Of a DNA stretch of 6,772 nucleotides, positions 1-5,976 are shown piece after piece. A program made the position numbers and the translations under genes. The stretch's first letter is position 1; every line of letters begins with the position of its first letter. The notes beneath the pieces are model-generated. The model was not told where the DNA came from, did no database searches, and was given only the letters and a program-made list of their open reading frames with translations. This DNA is from Deltaproteobacteria bacterium (GTDB lineage: Bacteria; Desulfobacterota; Desulfobulbia; Desulfobulbales; Desulfocapsaceae), in NCBI GenBank assembly GCA_021779275.1, contig JAJYAX010000085.1, forward strand, positions 1-6,772. Reading direction: 5' to 3'.

Positions 1-987
1 GCCGTTGAGCGGCCGCAGGGAGGTGCCGATCATCCCATGGGTATCCTCGACACCCTCCTGGAAACAGAGGATGCCGGTCAGAATCCGCCCTTGGACCCTG
101 TGGTCCTCCAGGGAGTCAATGGCCGATCTGCGATTGGTGATATCCCGGGCGCTCTCCCCCTTGTAGAGATAGATCAGACTGCCGTCATGGAGGGTGACCT
201 CCTGGGTGGAGCCTTCGGCGTATTCGGTGGTGATCTCCTGGCGCAGCGGGATAAAGTCCAGGGTGCCGGTGGCCTCGGCATGGTCCCGGACGTATTGATA
301 GCTCTTGGTTGAGGCGGTGGTGTTGTTGAAGGTGACGCAGGGAGAGATCACATCGACCAGGGAGAAACCTTTATGGGATATGGCCGCCTTTAAGAGAGGC
401 ACCAGCTGGTTTTTGTCCCCGGAAAAGCCGCGGGCGACAAAGCCCGCGCCCAGCTGGATGGCAAGTTCACAGAGGTCGATGGATTCAAAGGGATTGGGTG
501 CGCCCTTTTTACTGGTCGAGCCCCTGTCGGCGGTGGCCGAGTCCTGACCTTTGGTCAGGCCGTAGCAGCCGTTGTTCATGACGATATAGACCATGTTCAG
601 ATTCCGCCGGACCACATGGGCGAACTGGCCCATGCCGATGGAGGCGGTATCCCCGTCGCCGGAGACCCCCAGATACACAAGATCCCTGTTGGCCATATTG
701 GCGCCGGTGGCAATGGACGGCATGCGGCCATGCACCGCGTTAAATCCGTGCGACCTGCCCAGGAAATAGGCGGGCGTCTTGGACGAACAGCCGATGCCGG
801 ACATCTTCACTACCCTGTGCGGTTCCAGCGGCAGCTCGTAGCAGGCCTGGATGATCGCATTGCTGATGGAATCGTGACCGCAGCCGGCGCAGAGGGTGGA
901 AAGGGCGCCTTCGTAGTCCCGCCGGGTAAAGCCGAGGGCGTTGGGCGGAAGATCCGGGTGACAGAATTTCGGGCGGGCATATGACAT
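1..987 (-). CDS. korB: 2-oxoacid:acceptor oxidoreductase, beta (TPP-binding) subunit, KorB-like; 3' end missing
   Basis: This gene starts with ATG at 987 and reads 329 codons without a stop to the left edge, so the C-terminus is missing, probably only by some 10-25 residues. It encodes the catalytic thiamine-diphosphate subunit that decarboxylates a 2-oxoacid and passes electrons to a [4Fe-4S] cluster in the cytoplasm. Visible hallmarks are CAGCGHDS (residues 33-40), GIGCSSKTP (64-72), the TPP/Mg motif GDGDT (110-114) with NNGCYGLTKGQ (138-148), and SPCVTFNN (215-222). C33, C36, C67 and C217 are the expected four cluster ligands. The start is supported by GAGGA five bases upstream and by its position 14 nt after the korA stop, which implies co-expression with korA and the GltD-like gene. 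The family assignment is firm. Specificity for 2-oxoglutarate rather than pyruvate or a branched-chain oxoacid is inferred from overall resemblance to KorB proteins. Confidence 0.93.
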   Translation of the reverse strand, partial: MSYARPKFCHPDLPPNALGFTRRDYEGALSTLCAGCGHDSISNAIIQACYELPLEPHRVVKMSGIGCSSKTPAYFLGRSHGFNAVHGRMPSIATGANMANRDLVYLGVSGDGDTASIGMGQFAHVVRRNLNMVYIVMNNGCYGLTKGQDSATADRGSTSKKGAPNPFESIDLCELAIQLGAGFVARGFSGDKNQLVPLLKAAISHKGFSLVDVISPCVTFNNTTASTKSYQYVRDHAEATGTLDFIPLRQEITTEYAEGSTQEVTLHDGSLIYLYKGESARDITNRRSAIDSLEDHRVQGRILTGILCFQEGVEDTHGMIGTSLRPLNG

Positions 988-992
988 GGTAA

Positions 993-997
993 TCCTC
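993..997 (-). promoter_or_regulatory. Ribosome binding site of korB
   Basis: On the minus strand GAGGA lies five bases before the ATG at 987, in the 14-nt gap after the korA stop TAG (1004-1002). It fixes the korB start and shows that korB has its own initiation signal, rather than depending only on ribosomes arriving from korA. Confidence 0.7.
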
Positions 998-1001
998 GTT
1001 T

Positions 1002-2816
1002 CTATGAATTCCTGGCCGTCATGGCCTCGTTGATCTGTTCGCAGATGGACCGGGCGGTGATGGGCAGACCGTCAAAATGCAGGACCGGCAGCAGTTTTGA
1101 GGGCGGCAGCTCGCTCTCGGCCAGCAGGAGCTTGCGCATCTGGGCATCCCGGTTCTGCTCGATCACAAAGACCATCTCGTGCCTGTTTATAAAGTCCATG
1201 ACCTCCTGCTGAAAGGGAAAGGCCCGGAGCCGGAGGCTGTTGATCGTCATCCCCTGGCTCCTCAGGATGTCGATGGCCTCATAGGAGGCATGGGTGCTGG
1301 AGCCGTAAAATATCGCCCCTATCCCGGCCGCAGGATCCTGGGTCTTTTCATGCGGAGCCGGCGCCAGTCCCCTGGCGGTCTCCCATTTGCTCAGCAGGCG
1401 GTTCATGCCTCGTTCGTAGGTTACCCCATCCTCGGTGTAGGTGGCATATTCGTTATGGGAGGAGCCGCGGGTGAAGTAGGAGCCCTTGGTCGGGTGGGCG
1501 CCCGGGTAGGTCCGGTAGCCTATCCCGTCGTGATCGACGTCCAGGTAGCGGCCCCATTCCTTCAGCCCATCCAGGTCGGTTGCGGTCAGGACCTTGCCCC
1601 GGTCATAGCGGCGGCTGTCATCCCAGGAGAGCTGCGCGCTGACCGAATCGTTCATGCCGAGATCCAGGTCGCTCATGATGAGCACCGGCGTCTGCAGACG
1701 CTCGGCCAGATCGAAACCGTCGGCCATCATGTCGAAACACTCCTTGGGGTCACAAGGAAAAAGCAGGACATGCCGGGTGTCGCCATGCGAGGCATAGGCC
1801 GCGGCCAGGATATCGGACTGCTGGGTCCTGGTCGGCATGCCGGTACTGGGTCCCGCCCTCTGGATATCGGCCAGGACCACCGGTATCTCGGCGAAGTAGG
1901 CAAGCCCCAGGAATTCGCTCATCAGCGACAGGCCCGGTCCCGAGGTGGCGGTAAAGGCGCGGGCCCCGTTCCAGGCGGCCCCGATCACGATGCCGATGGC
2001 GGCCAGTTCGTCTTCGGCCTGGATGATGGCGGCCTTTTTCAGGTCCGAATCCGGCTCCAGACGGTATTTTTTGGTGAATTTTTCGAAGGCCTCGATGACC
2101 GAGGTGGAGGGGGTGATCGGATACCAGCCGGCCACCGTCGCCCCGGCGTAGACCGCGCCCAGGCCCAGGGCGCTGTTCCCGTCCATCAGGATCATGCCTG
2201 CGGTGCGGTCGCTTGGCGTAATCGAAAGCAGGCAGGAATCCGGGTGGTGGTCTCTGGCATAGTTAAAGCCAAGCTCCAGGGCCTGAATATTGGGTTCGGC
2301 AAGCTGAGGCTTTTTGCTGAACTGGCTTTTAAGCGAAGAGATAAAGACCTCGGTTCCCATATCCAGAAGGTAGGCCAGCGCCCCGACATAGACGATATTT
2401 TTCAGCAATTGCCGCAGGCGTGGATTCTCCACCTCCCGGTTGCAGATCTCGGTCAGCGGAATATCGATAACGGTTATATCCGTCCGGGTGAAGTCGTCGG
2501 GCAGCGGTCTGGTGGAGTCAAAGAGGAAATAGCCGCCGGGCAGGACCTCCTGGTAATCCTGACGCAGGGTCTGGCTGTTGACGGCCACCACCACGTCCGC
2601 CCCGCCCCGCCGTCCCAGATAGCCATGCTCATTGATTCGGACCTCGTACCAGGTCGGCAGGCCCTGGATGTTGGACGGAAAGATATTCTTCGGGCTGACG
2701 GGAACCCCGAGCCGGAAGACCGCCTTGGCAAAGAGGTTGTTGGCGCTGGCCGACCCCGAGCCGTTGACATTGGCAAACCGGATAACGCAGTCGTTGATGC
2801 TGGTGATCTTCTTCAT
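1002..2816 (-). CDS. korA: 2-oxoacid:acceptor oxidoreductase, fused gamma-alpha subunit, KorA-like
   Basis: This complete 604-residue protein combines the gamma and alpha domains of 2-oxoacid:ferredoxin oxidoreductases, the usual length for the fused type. Residues ~10-190 form the gamma domain, with VNGSGSASANNL (17-28) and FPSNIQGLPTWYEVR (46-60). Residues ~210-400 are the alpha pyrimidine-binding domain, with YPITPST (232-238), QAEDELAAIG (266-275), TATSGPG (289-295) and GPSTGMPTRTQQSD (322-335). After a linker containing HPTKGSYFTRG (441-451), residues ~497-595 form the C-terminal domain. With the beta subunit it binds the 2-oxoacid and CoA and makes acyl-CoA plus CO2. The ATG start shares its A with the upstream TAA stop (TAATG), which points to translational coupling. 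Only a weak GGGT-like ribosome site precedes it. The full-length pattern resembles 2-oxoglutarate KorA of proteobacteria. The exact substrate is inferred. Confidence 0.95.
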   Translation of the reverse strand: MKKITSINDCVIRFANVNGSGSASANNLFAKAVFRLGVPVSPKNIFPSNIQGLPTWYEVRINEHGYLGRRGGADVVVAVNSQTLRQDYQEVLPGGYFLFDSTRPLPDDFTRTDITVIDIPLTEICNREVENPRLRQLLKNIVYVGALAYLLDMGTEVFISSLKSQFSKKPQLAEPNIQALELGFNYARDHHPDSCLLSITPSDRTAGMILMDGNSALGLGAVYAGATVAGWYPITPSTSVIEAFEKFTKKYRLEPDSDLKKAAIIQAEDELAAIGIVIGAAWNGARAFTATSGPGLSLMSEFLGLAYFAEIPVVLADIQRAGPSTGMPTRTQQSDILAAAYASHGDTRHVLLFPCDPKECFDMMADGFDLAERLQTPVLIMSDLDLGMNDSVSAQLSWDDSRRYDRGKVLTATDLDGLKEWGRYLDVDHDGIGYRTYPGAHPTKGSYFTRGSSHNEYATYTEDGVTYERGMNRLLSKWETARGLAPAPHEKTQDPAAGIGAIFYGSSTHASYEAIDILRSQGMTINSLRLRAFPFQQEVMDFINRHEMVFVIEQNRDAQMRKLLLAESELPPSKLLPVLHFDGLPITARSICEQINEAMTARNS

Positions 2817-2818
2817 TA
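2814..2818 (-). promoter_or_regulatory. TAATG stop-start overlap coupling korC to korA
   Basis: The TAA stop of the flavoprotein gene (2818-2816) and the ATG of korA (2816-2814) share one adenine. The ribosome-binding sequence before it is poor (a GGGTC about ten bases upstream), so re-initiation by the terminating ribosome is the likely route. This would keep the two subunits near equal amounts, consistent with a physical complex. The overlap is seen directly; the coupling is inferred. Confidence 0.7.
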
Positions 2819-4546
2819 TTGACCCGCTGTTGCACTTTTATAAAGACATTTGATCATTTCCCAGGCCGCCGTCGGGCACCGCTCGGCGCAGAGGCCGCAG
2901 TGCAGACAGACATTTTCGTCCTTGACCATAATTCTGCCCGTCTTCAGGACCTCGGAGACATAGAGATCCTGACTGGTGTTTCGGGCGGGCATACTGAGGC
3001 GGGAACGGAGGTCCACTTCGTCGCCGTTGTTGATAAAATTGATGCAGCTTGTCGGGCAGACATCGACACAGGCGTCGCATTCAATGCATTCCTTGAAAGA
3101 AAATACGGTCTGTACGTCACAGTTCAGGCAGCGCTCCGCCTCGGTCTTCCCGGTCTTTTTGCTGAAGCCCAGTTCCACCTCCAGCATCCTGTCCTCGATG
3201 GATTTCACCGTCGCAACCGTCGGGACGTGCTGGCGGGCCTCATCGGTGACCTGGCTGTCATAGATCCAGTCGTGGACGCCCATCTTCTGACTGGAGAGGG
3301 TCACGCCGGGGCCGGGTCTGTCAAACAGATCTTTCCCCCGGCAGAAGAGATCCATGGAGATGGCCGCCTGGTGTCCATGGGCGACGGCGGTGATCACATT
3401 GCGGGGACCGAAGGCGGCATCCCCGCCGAAAAAGACCTGGGGCAGGGTGGATTGCAGGGTCACCTCGTCGATCAGCGGCAGCCAGTGATTTTTGAGCTTC
3501 AGGCCGAGTTCTTTTTCTATCCAGGTAAAGGCATTCTGCTGGCCGACAGCCAGGAGGACCTCATCGCAGGCGATAAAGAGCGGATCTGCTCCGTCCTGTT
3601 TGAAATGCATGCCGGTAAGCCTGCCGTCCCGCACGACAAACTCCAGGGGCGTCAGGCCTTCCATGATCGGGATATCCTCCTTCAGGGCATCCTCGATCTC
3701 CCAGGGCGAGGCCTTCATCTCGGCGCGACCGCCCCGGATGATGACGCGGACATCCTTTCCCCCCAGTCTTCGCGCCATCCGGCAGCAATCCATGGCGGTA
3801 TTGCCGCCGCCGATAATGAGCGTGGTGGCGCCGACCTTCTCAATATGGCCGTAGGCCACCGCCGCCAGCCACTCTATGCCGACATGGATGCTCGCTCCGC
3901 CTTCCTGTCTGCCGGGCAGGCGGGGGAGATCGCGGCCGCGCGGGGCGCCGGTGCCGATAAAGATCGCGTCATAGCCCTTTTGCAGAAATTCCTTCATGCT
4001 TCTGATCCGGCAGTTGAAAAAGGTGGCGACCCCCATATCCAGGATATAGTTGATCTCTTCGTCCAGGACCTCCGCCGGCAGACGGAAGGAGGGAACCTGG
4101 CTGCGCATGAAGCCTCCGGCCGAGGATTGCTCGTCGTAGAGGTCGACCTGGTAGCCAAGCGGCATCAGATCGCAGGCGACGGTGAGTGAGGCCGGGCCGC
4201 CGCCTATCAGGGCGATTCTTTTGCCGTTCTTCTCCGTGGGGATCTTGGGCAGCCGCGCCCTGATGTCATCCTTGAAATCAGCCGCGACCCTTTTCAGACG
4301 GCAGATCGCCACAGGGTCTTTTTCCACCCGGCCCCTCCGGCAGGCGGGCTCGCAGGGACGGTCGCAGATCCTGCCCAGCACGCCGGGAAAGACGTTGGAG
4401 CGCCAGTTGATCATATAGGCGTCCGCATACCGGCCGGCCGCGATCAACCGGAGATACTCAGGGACCGGAGTATGGCTCGGGCAGGCATATTGACAGTCGA
4501 TGACCTTATGAAAATATTCGGGATGTTGGATATCTGTCGGTTTCAA
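2816..4546 (-). CDS. korC: GltD/NfnB-like FAD-NAD(P) oxidoreductase with C-terminal 2[4Fe-4S] ferredoxin domain, KorC-like
   Basis: This 576-residue cytoplasmic iron-sulfur flavoprotein probably connects the KorAB clusters to NAD(P)+. Numbering from the TTG at 4546, the N-terminal cluster domain of the GltD/dihydropyrimidine dehydrogenase type has C18, C22, C61, C65 and C69. An FAD-binding GGGPAS starts at 115, and the NAD(P) Rossmann motif GGGNTAMD is at 246-253 with R271 at a place where GltD relatives contact the NADPH phosphate. A second FAD motif, FFGGDAAFGP, is at 372-381. A C473xxC476 pair precedes two ferredoxin motifs, CIECDACVDVCP (487-498) and CLHCGLCAERCP (547-558). Start choice: AGGTGAG lies six bases before the TTG, and LKPTDI agrees with the N-terminus I recall for relatives. 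An in-frame GTG at 4603 would add 19 residues of AT-rich, atypical codons with its AGGA only one base away. The stop overlaps the korA start by one base. NADP+ over NAD+ is a guess; the family is certain. Confidence 0.92.
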   Translation of the reverse strand: MKPTDIQHPEYFHKVIDCQYACPSHTPVPEYLRLIAAGRYADAYMINWRSNVFPGVLGRICDRPCEPACRRGRVEKDPVAICRLKRVAADFKDDIRARLPKIPTEKNGKRIALIGGGPASLTVACDLMPLGYQVDLYDEQSSAGGFMRSQVPSFRLPAEVLDEEINYILDMGVATFFNCRIRSMKEFLQKGYDAIFIGTGAPRGRDLPRLPGRQEGGASIHVGIEWLAAVAYGHIEKVGATTLIIGGGNTAMDCCRMARRLGGKDVRVIIRGGRAEMKASPWEIEDALKEDIPIMEGLTPLEFVVRDGRLTGMHFKQDGADPLFIACDEVLLAVGQQNAFTWIEKELGLKLKNHWLPLIDEVTLQSTLPQVFFGGDAAFGPRNVITAVAHGHQAAISMDLFCRGKDLFDRPGPGVTLSSQKMGVHDWIYDSQVTDEARQHVPTVATVKSIEDRMLEVELGFSKKTGKTEAERCLNCDVQTVFSFKECIECDACVDVCPTSCINFINNGDEVDLRSRLSMPARNTSQDLYVSEVLKTGRIMVKDENVCLHCGLCAERCPTAAWEMIKCLYKSATAGQ

Positions 4547-4552
4547 TGCAAT

Positions 4553-4559
4553 CTCACCT
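4553..4559 (-). promoter_or_regulatory. Ribosome binding site selecting a TTG start for the korC-like gene
   Basis: AGGTGAG on the minus strand is a near-complete Shine-Dalgarno sequence lying six bases before the TTG at 4546-4544. The competing upstream GTG at 4603 has only AGGA one base away, which is too close for normal initiation. This is the main reason for preferring the shorter protein. A TTG start usually lowers initiation efficiency, which may partly offset the strong binding site. Confidence 0.6.
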
Positions 4560-4603
4560 GGGTAAAAGAAAGTATGAATATCCCTTGAAAAAGGATTGGA
4601 CAC

Positions 4604-4625
4604 GTCCTGCCTGCGCGGTCAGGAC
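4604..4625 (-). repeat. Inverted repeat (possible RNA hairpin) upstream of the korC-like gene
   Basis: The arms GTCCTG and CAGGAC pair perfectly over 6 bp around a 10-nt loop. The right arm can also pair with the following GTCC (in GGACGTGTCC), giving a competing small fold. If the GTG at 4603 were the true start, this hairpin would abut the start codon; if the TTG is used, it lies in the 5' leader. No T-tract follows, so it is not an ordinary intrinsic terminator. Confidence 0.4.
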
Positions 4626-4688
4626 CGACCACCTGGATGTTATTAAACCATATTTGCCGGGTATTTTGAAAACATATCAGAGCACACC

Positions 4689-5939
4689 CTATAATTTTTC
4701 CGGCGAATTTTCTTTTGCAGCCGCCGGCAGCAGGGCGGACAGGACGATTGCCAGAATGGCCATGCCGGCGGCCATGAAAAAACTTCCGGAAAAACTGCCT
4801 GTGGCCTGGGCCAGGACTCCCGCCAGGTAAGGGCCTGTGATCTGGCCCAGGCCGAAAATAAAGGTCACGAAGCCGAAGATGGCGGCAACCTGCCGGTAGC
4901 CGGCGTAATCGCCGACGATGGCGGCCATGATCGACGGGATGCTCCAGGCCACGATGCCGAAACAGCCGATGGAGAGATAGAGAAAGATCTCCGGCAGATC
5001 CAGGGCCATGAAGAGGTAGGCCGTCGCCTGGATTGCAAAGACCGTGATCAGCGCGGCCTTTCTGCCGAAACGGTCGGAAAAAGTGCCGAAGACCGGACCG
5101 GAAAAGAGACTCAGCAGGCCGACCCAGGACCAGAAATGCCCGGCCACGGATTCGGGAAAGCCCTTTTCCCGGACCAGGGCGGTGACGATGAAGGTGGCAT
5201 AGATGACATAGGTGAAGCCGAAGAGAAAATAGATAGCCGCACAATGAAGGACTATGGGCGATCTGAGCGTAACATCCCGGAGGTGTTCGCGGGCGGCGGC
5301 AGGTCTCGTCTCCGAATCGATGGGCTCAAGGCCCAGTTCCTGGGGGGTGTTGCGGATGACCTTGAAGCAGATGGCGGCCGCCAGAATGACGGCGCCGCCG
5401 AGTGCAAACCAGCTGATCCGCCAGCCATCGGCGTACAGGCCGTTCAGCTGCGGGACCAGCCAGCCGGACAGGACGATGGCAAGCCCGCTGCCGATCACGA
5501 TAAAGCCTGCCGCCCTGCCCCGCTTCCGGCTGGTGAACCAGACCGAGACCAGCGCCATGATAGGAATATTGGCCATGGCGCTGCCGATGCCCGTCAGTAT
5601 ATAGAAAAATACCAGGACGGAAAGACTGCTGGCCAGGCCCACTGCAATCATTGAGAGGCCCACCAGTAAGAGGGAGGCCCCGATCAAGGCCCTGGCCCCG
5701 ATGGTCTTCATCAGCCTGCTGCTGAGCAGGATGCCTGCCAGGTAGCCGATGAAGTTCGAGGTGCTGACCAGTCCCATCTGGGCATAGGACAGGTGGAGGG
5801 CGCGGCCCATGGAGGGCAGCAGCATGCCCAGCGAAAATCGCCCCAGGCCCAGGCAGGAAAAAATGCAGAGGGTGCCTGCGGCGACGATATACCAGCCGTA
5901 ATGGACGGCTGGTCCGGCCTGGTTTGTTTTTGCTGTCAT
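4689..5939 (-). CDS. MFS transporter, YbfB/YjiJ-like, substrate unknown
   Basis: This complete 416-residue inner-membrane protein has about twelve hydrophobic segments, roughly at residues 16-40, 52-74, 84-104, 107-130, 140-163, 174-193, 228-252, 265-287, 297-314, 318-342, 350-374 and 384-405. A major facilitator signature, GTFSDRFGRKAAL (285-297), lies in the loop between segments 8 and 9, and a degenerate copy lies at ~65-84. The N-terminal pattern GLGRFSLGMLLPSM (31-44) followed by SNFIGYLAG (61-69) resembles the YbfB/YjiJ group (Pfam MFS_4), whose substrates are mostly unknown. The ATG at 5939 is the only reasonable start, since an in-frame TGA lies four codons upstream; the ribosome site is weak. 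It follows ilvD by 37 nt and precedes the kor-like genes, so uptake or export of an organic or amino acid related to them is possible but unproven. Confidence 0.88.
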   Translation of the reverse strand: MTAKTNQAGPAVHYGWYIVAAGTLCIFSCLGLGRFSLGMLLPSMGRALHLSYAQMGLVSTSNFIGYLAGILLSSRLMKTIGARALIGASLLLVGLSMIAVGLASSLSVLVFFYILTGIGSAMANIPIMALVSVWFTSRKRGRAAGFIVIGSGLAIVLSGWLVPQLNGLYADGWRISWFALGGAVILAAAICFKVIRNTPQELGLEPIDSETRPAAAREHLRDVTLRSPIVLHCAAIYFLFGFTYVIYATFIVTALVREKGFPESVAGHFWSWVGLLSLFSGPVFGTFSDRFGRKAALITVFAIQATAYLFMALDLPEIFLYLSIGCFGIVAWSIPSIMAAIVGDYAGYRQVAAIFGFVTFIFGLGQITGPYLAGVLAQATGSFSGSFFMAAGMAILAIVLSALLPAAAKENSPEKL

Positions 5940-5976
5940 GTCTGGCGTTCAGCGGCCGGGGCAGGCCCTTTTGCCG

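Larger units (their letters stand above)
4547..4688 (-). promoter_or_regulatory. 142-nt intergenic leader with two inverted repeats and a weak possible promoter
   Basis: This gap between the MFS stop and the TTG start is the longest non-coding stretch and is more AT-rich than the genes around it. It holds a perfect 6-bp inverted repeat with a 10-nt loop (GTCCTG/CAGGAC, 4604-4625) and a second 7-bp repeat including one G-T pair (4580-4596). Neither is followed by a long T-run, so I do not call a terminator. A possible sigma-70-like pair on the minus strand is TTTTCA (4672-4667) and TTTAAT (4647-4642), but the spacing is 19 bases and the -35 matches only 4 of 6, so it is weak. The region may carry an internal promoter or an RNA leader for the kor-like genes; it may equally be a plain spacer. 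Confidence 0.35.

Noticed and set aside
37..984. Three consecutive plus-strand open frames opposite the beta subunit gene
   Set aside because: The minus strand reads one uninterrupted 329-codon beta subunit with all expected cysteines and TPP motifs. The plus-strand frames break up, switch frame and carry no recognisable protein features.
1179..2822. A 547-codon plus-strand open frame opposite korA
   Set aside because: It lies exactly opposite a gene with clear family motifs along its full length. Its predicted protein is rich in Gly, Asp, Gln and Arg with no recognisable domain. High G/C at third positions of the real gene removes stop codons from this antisense frame.
2819..4189. A 456-codon plus-strand open frame opposite the korC-like gene
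   Set aside because: It has the same cause as the frame opposite korA: low-complexity composition, no family motif, and full overlap with an iron-sulfur flavoprotein gene. Two long antisense frames in a row reflect codon bias, not a hidden operon.
4580..4625. An intrinsic terminator after the MFS gene
   Set aside because: The stems are only 6-7 bp and neither is followed by a run of Ts in the direction of transcription. The short T-run near 4590 is inside the second stem and loop.
4543..5244. A 233-codon minus-strand frame overlapping the MFS gene and the following gap
   Set aside because: It is a shifted frame of the transporter gene with an Arg/His/Pro/Gly-rich product and no ribosome site. 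The transporter frame has twelve membrane segments and an MFS signature.
5940..5976. GGGC/GCCC and GGCC repeats in the ilvD-MFS gap as a regulatory hairpin
   Set aside because: The loop would be only two bases, and such short GC palindromes are expected by chance in GC-rich DNA. Nothing else in the 37-nt spacer supports a site.
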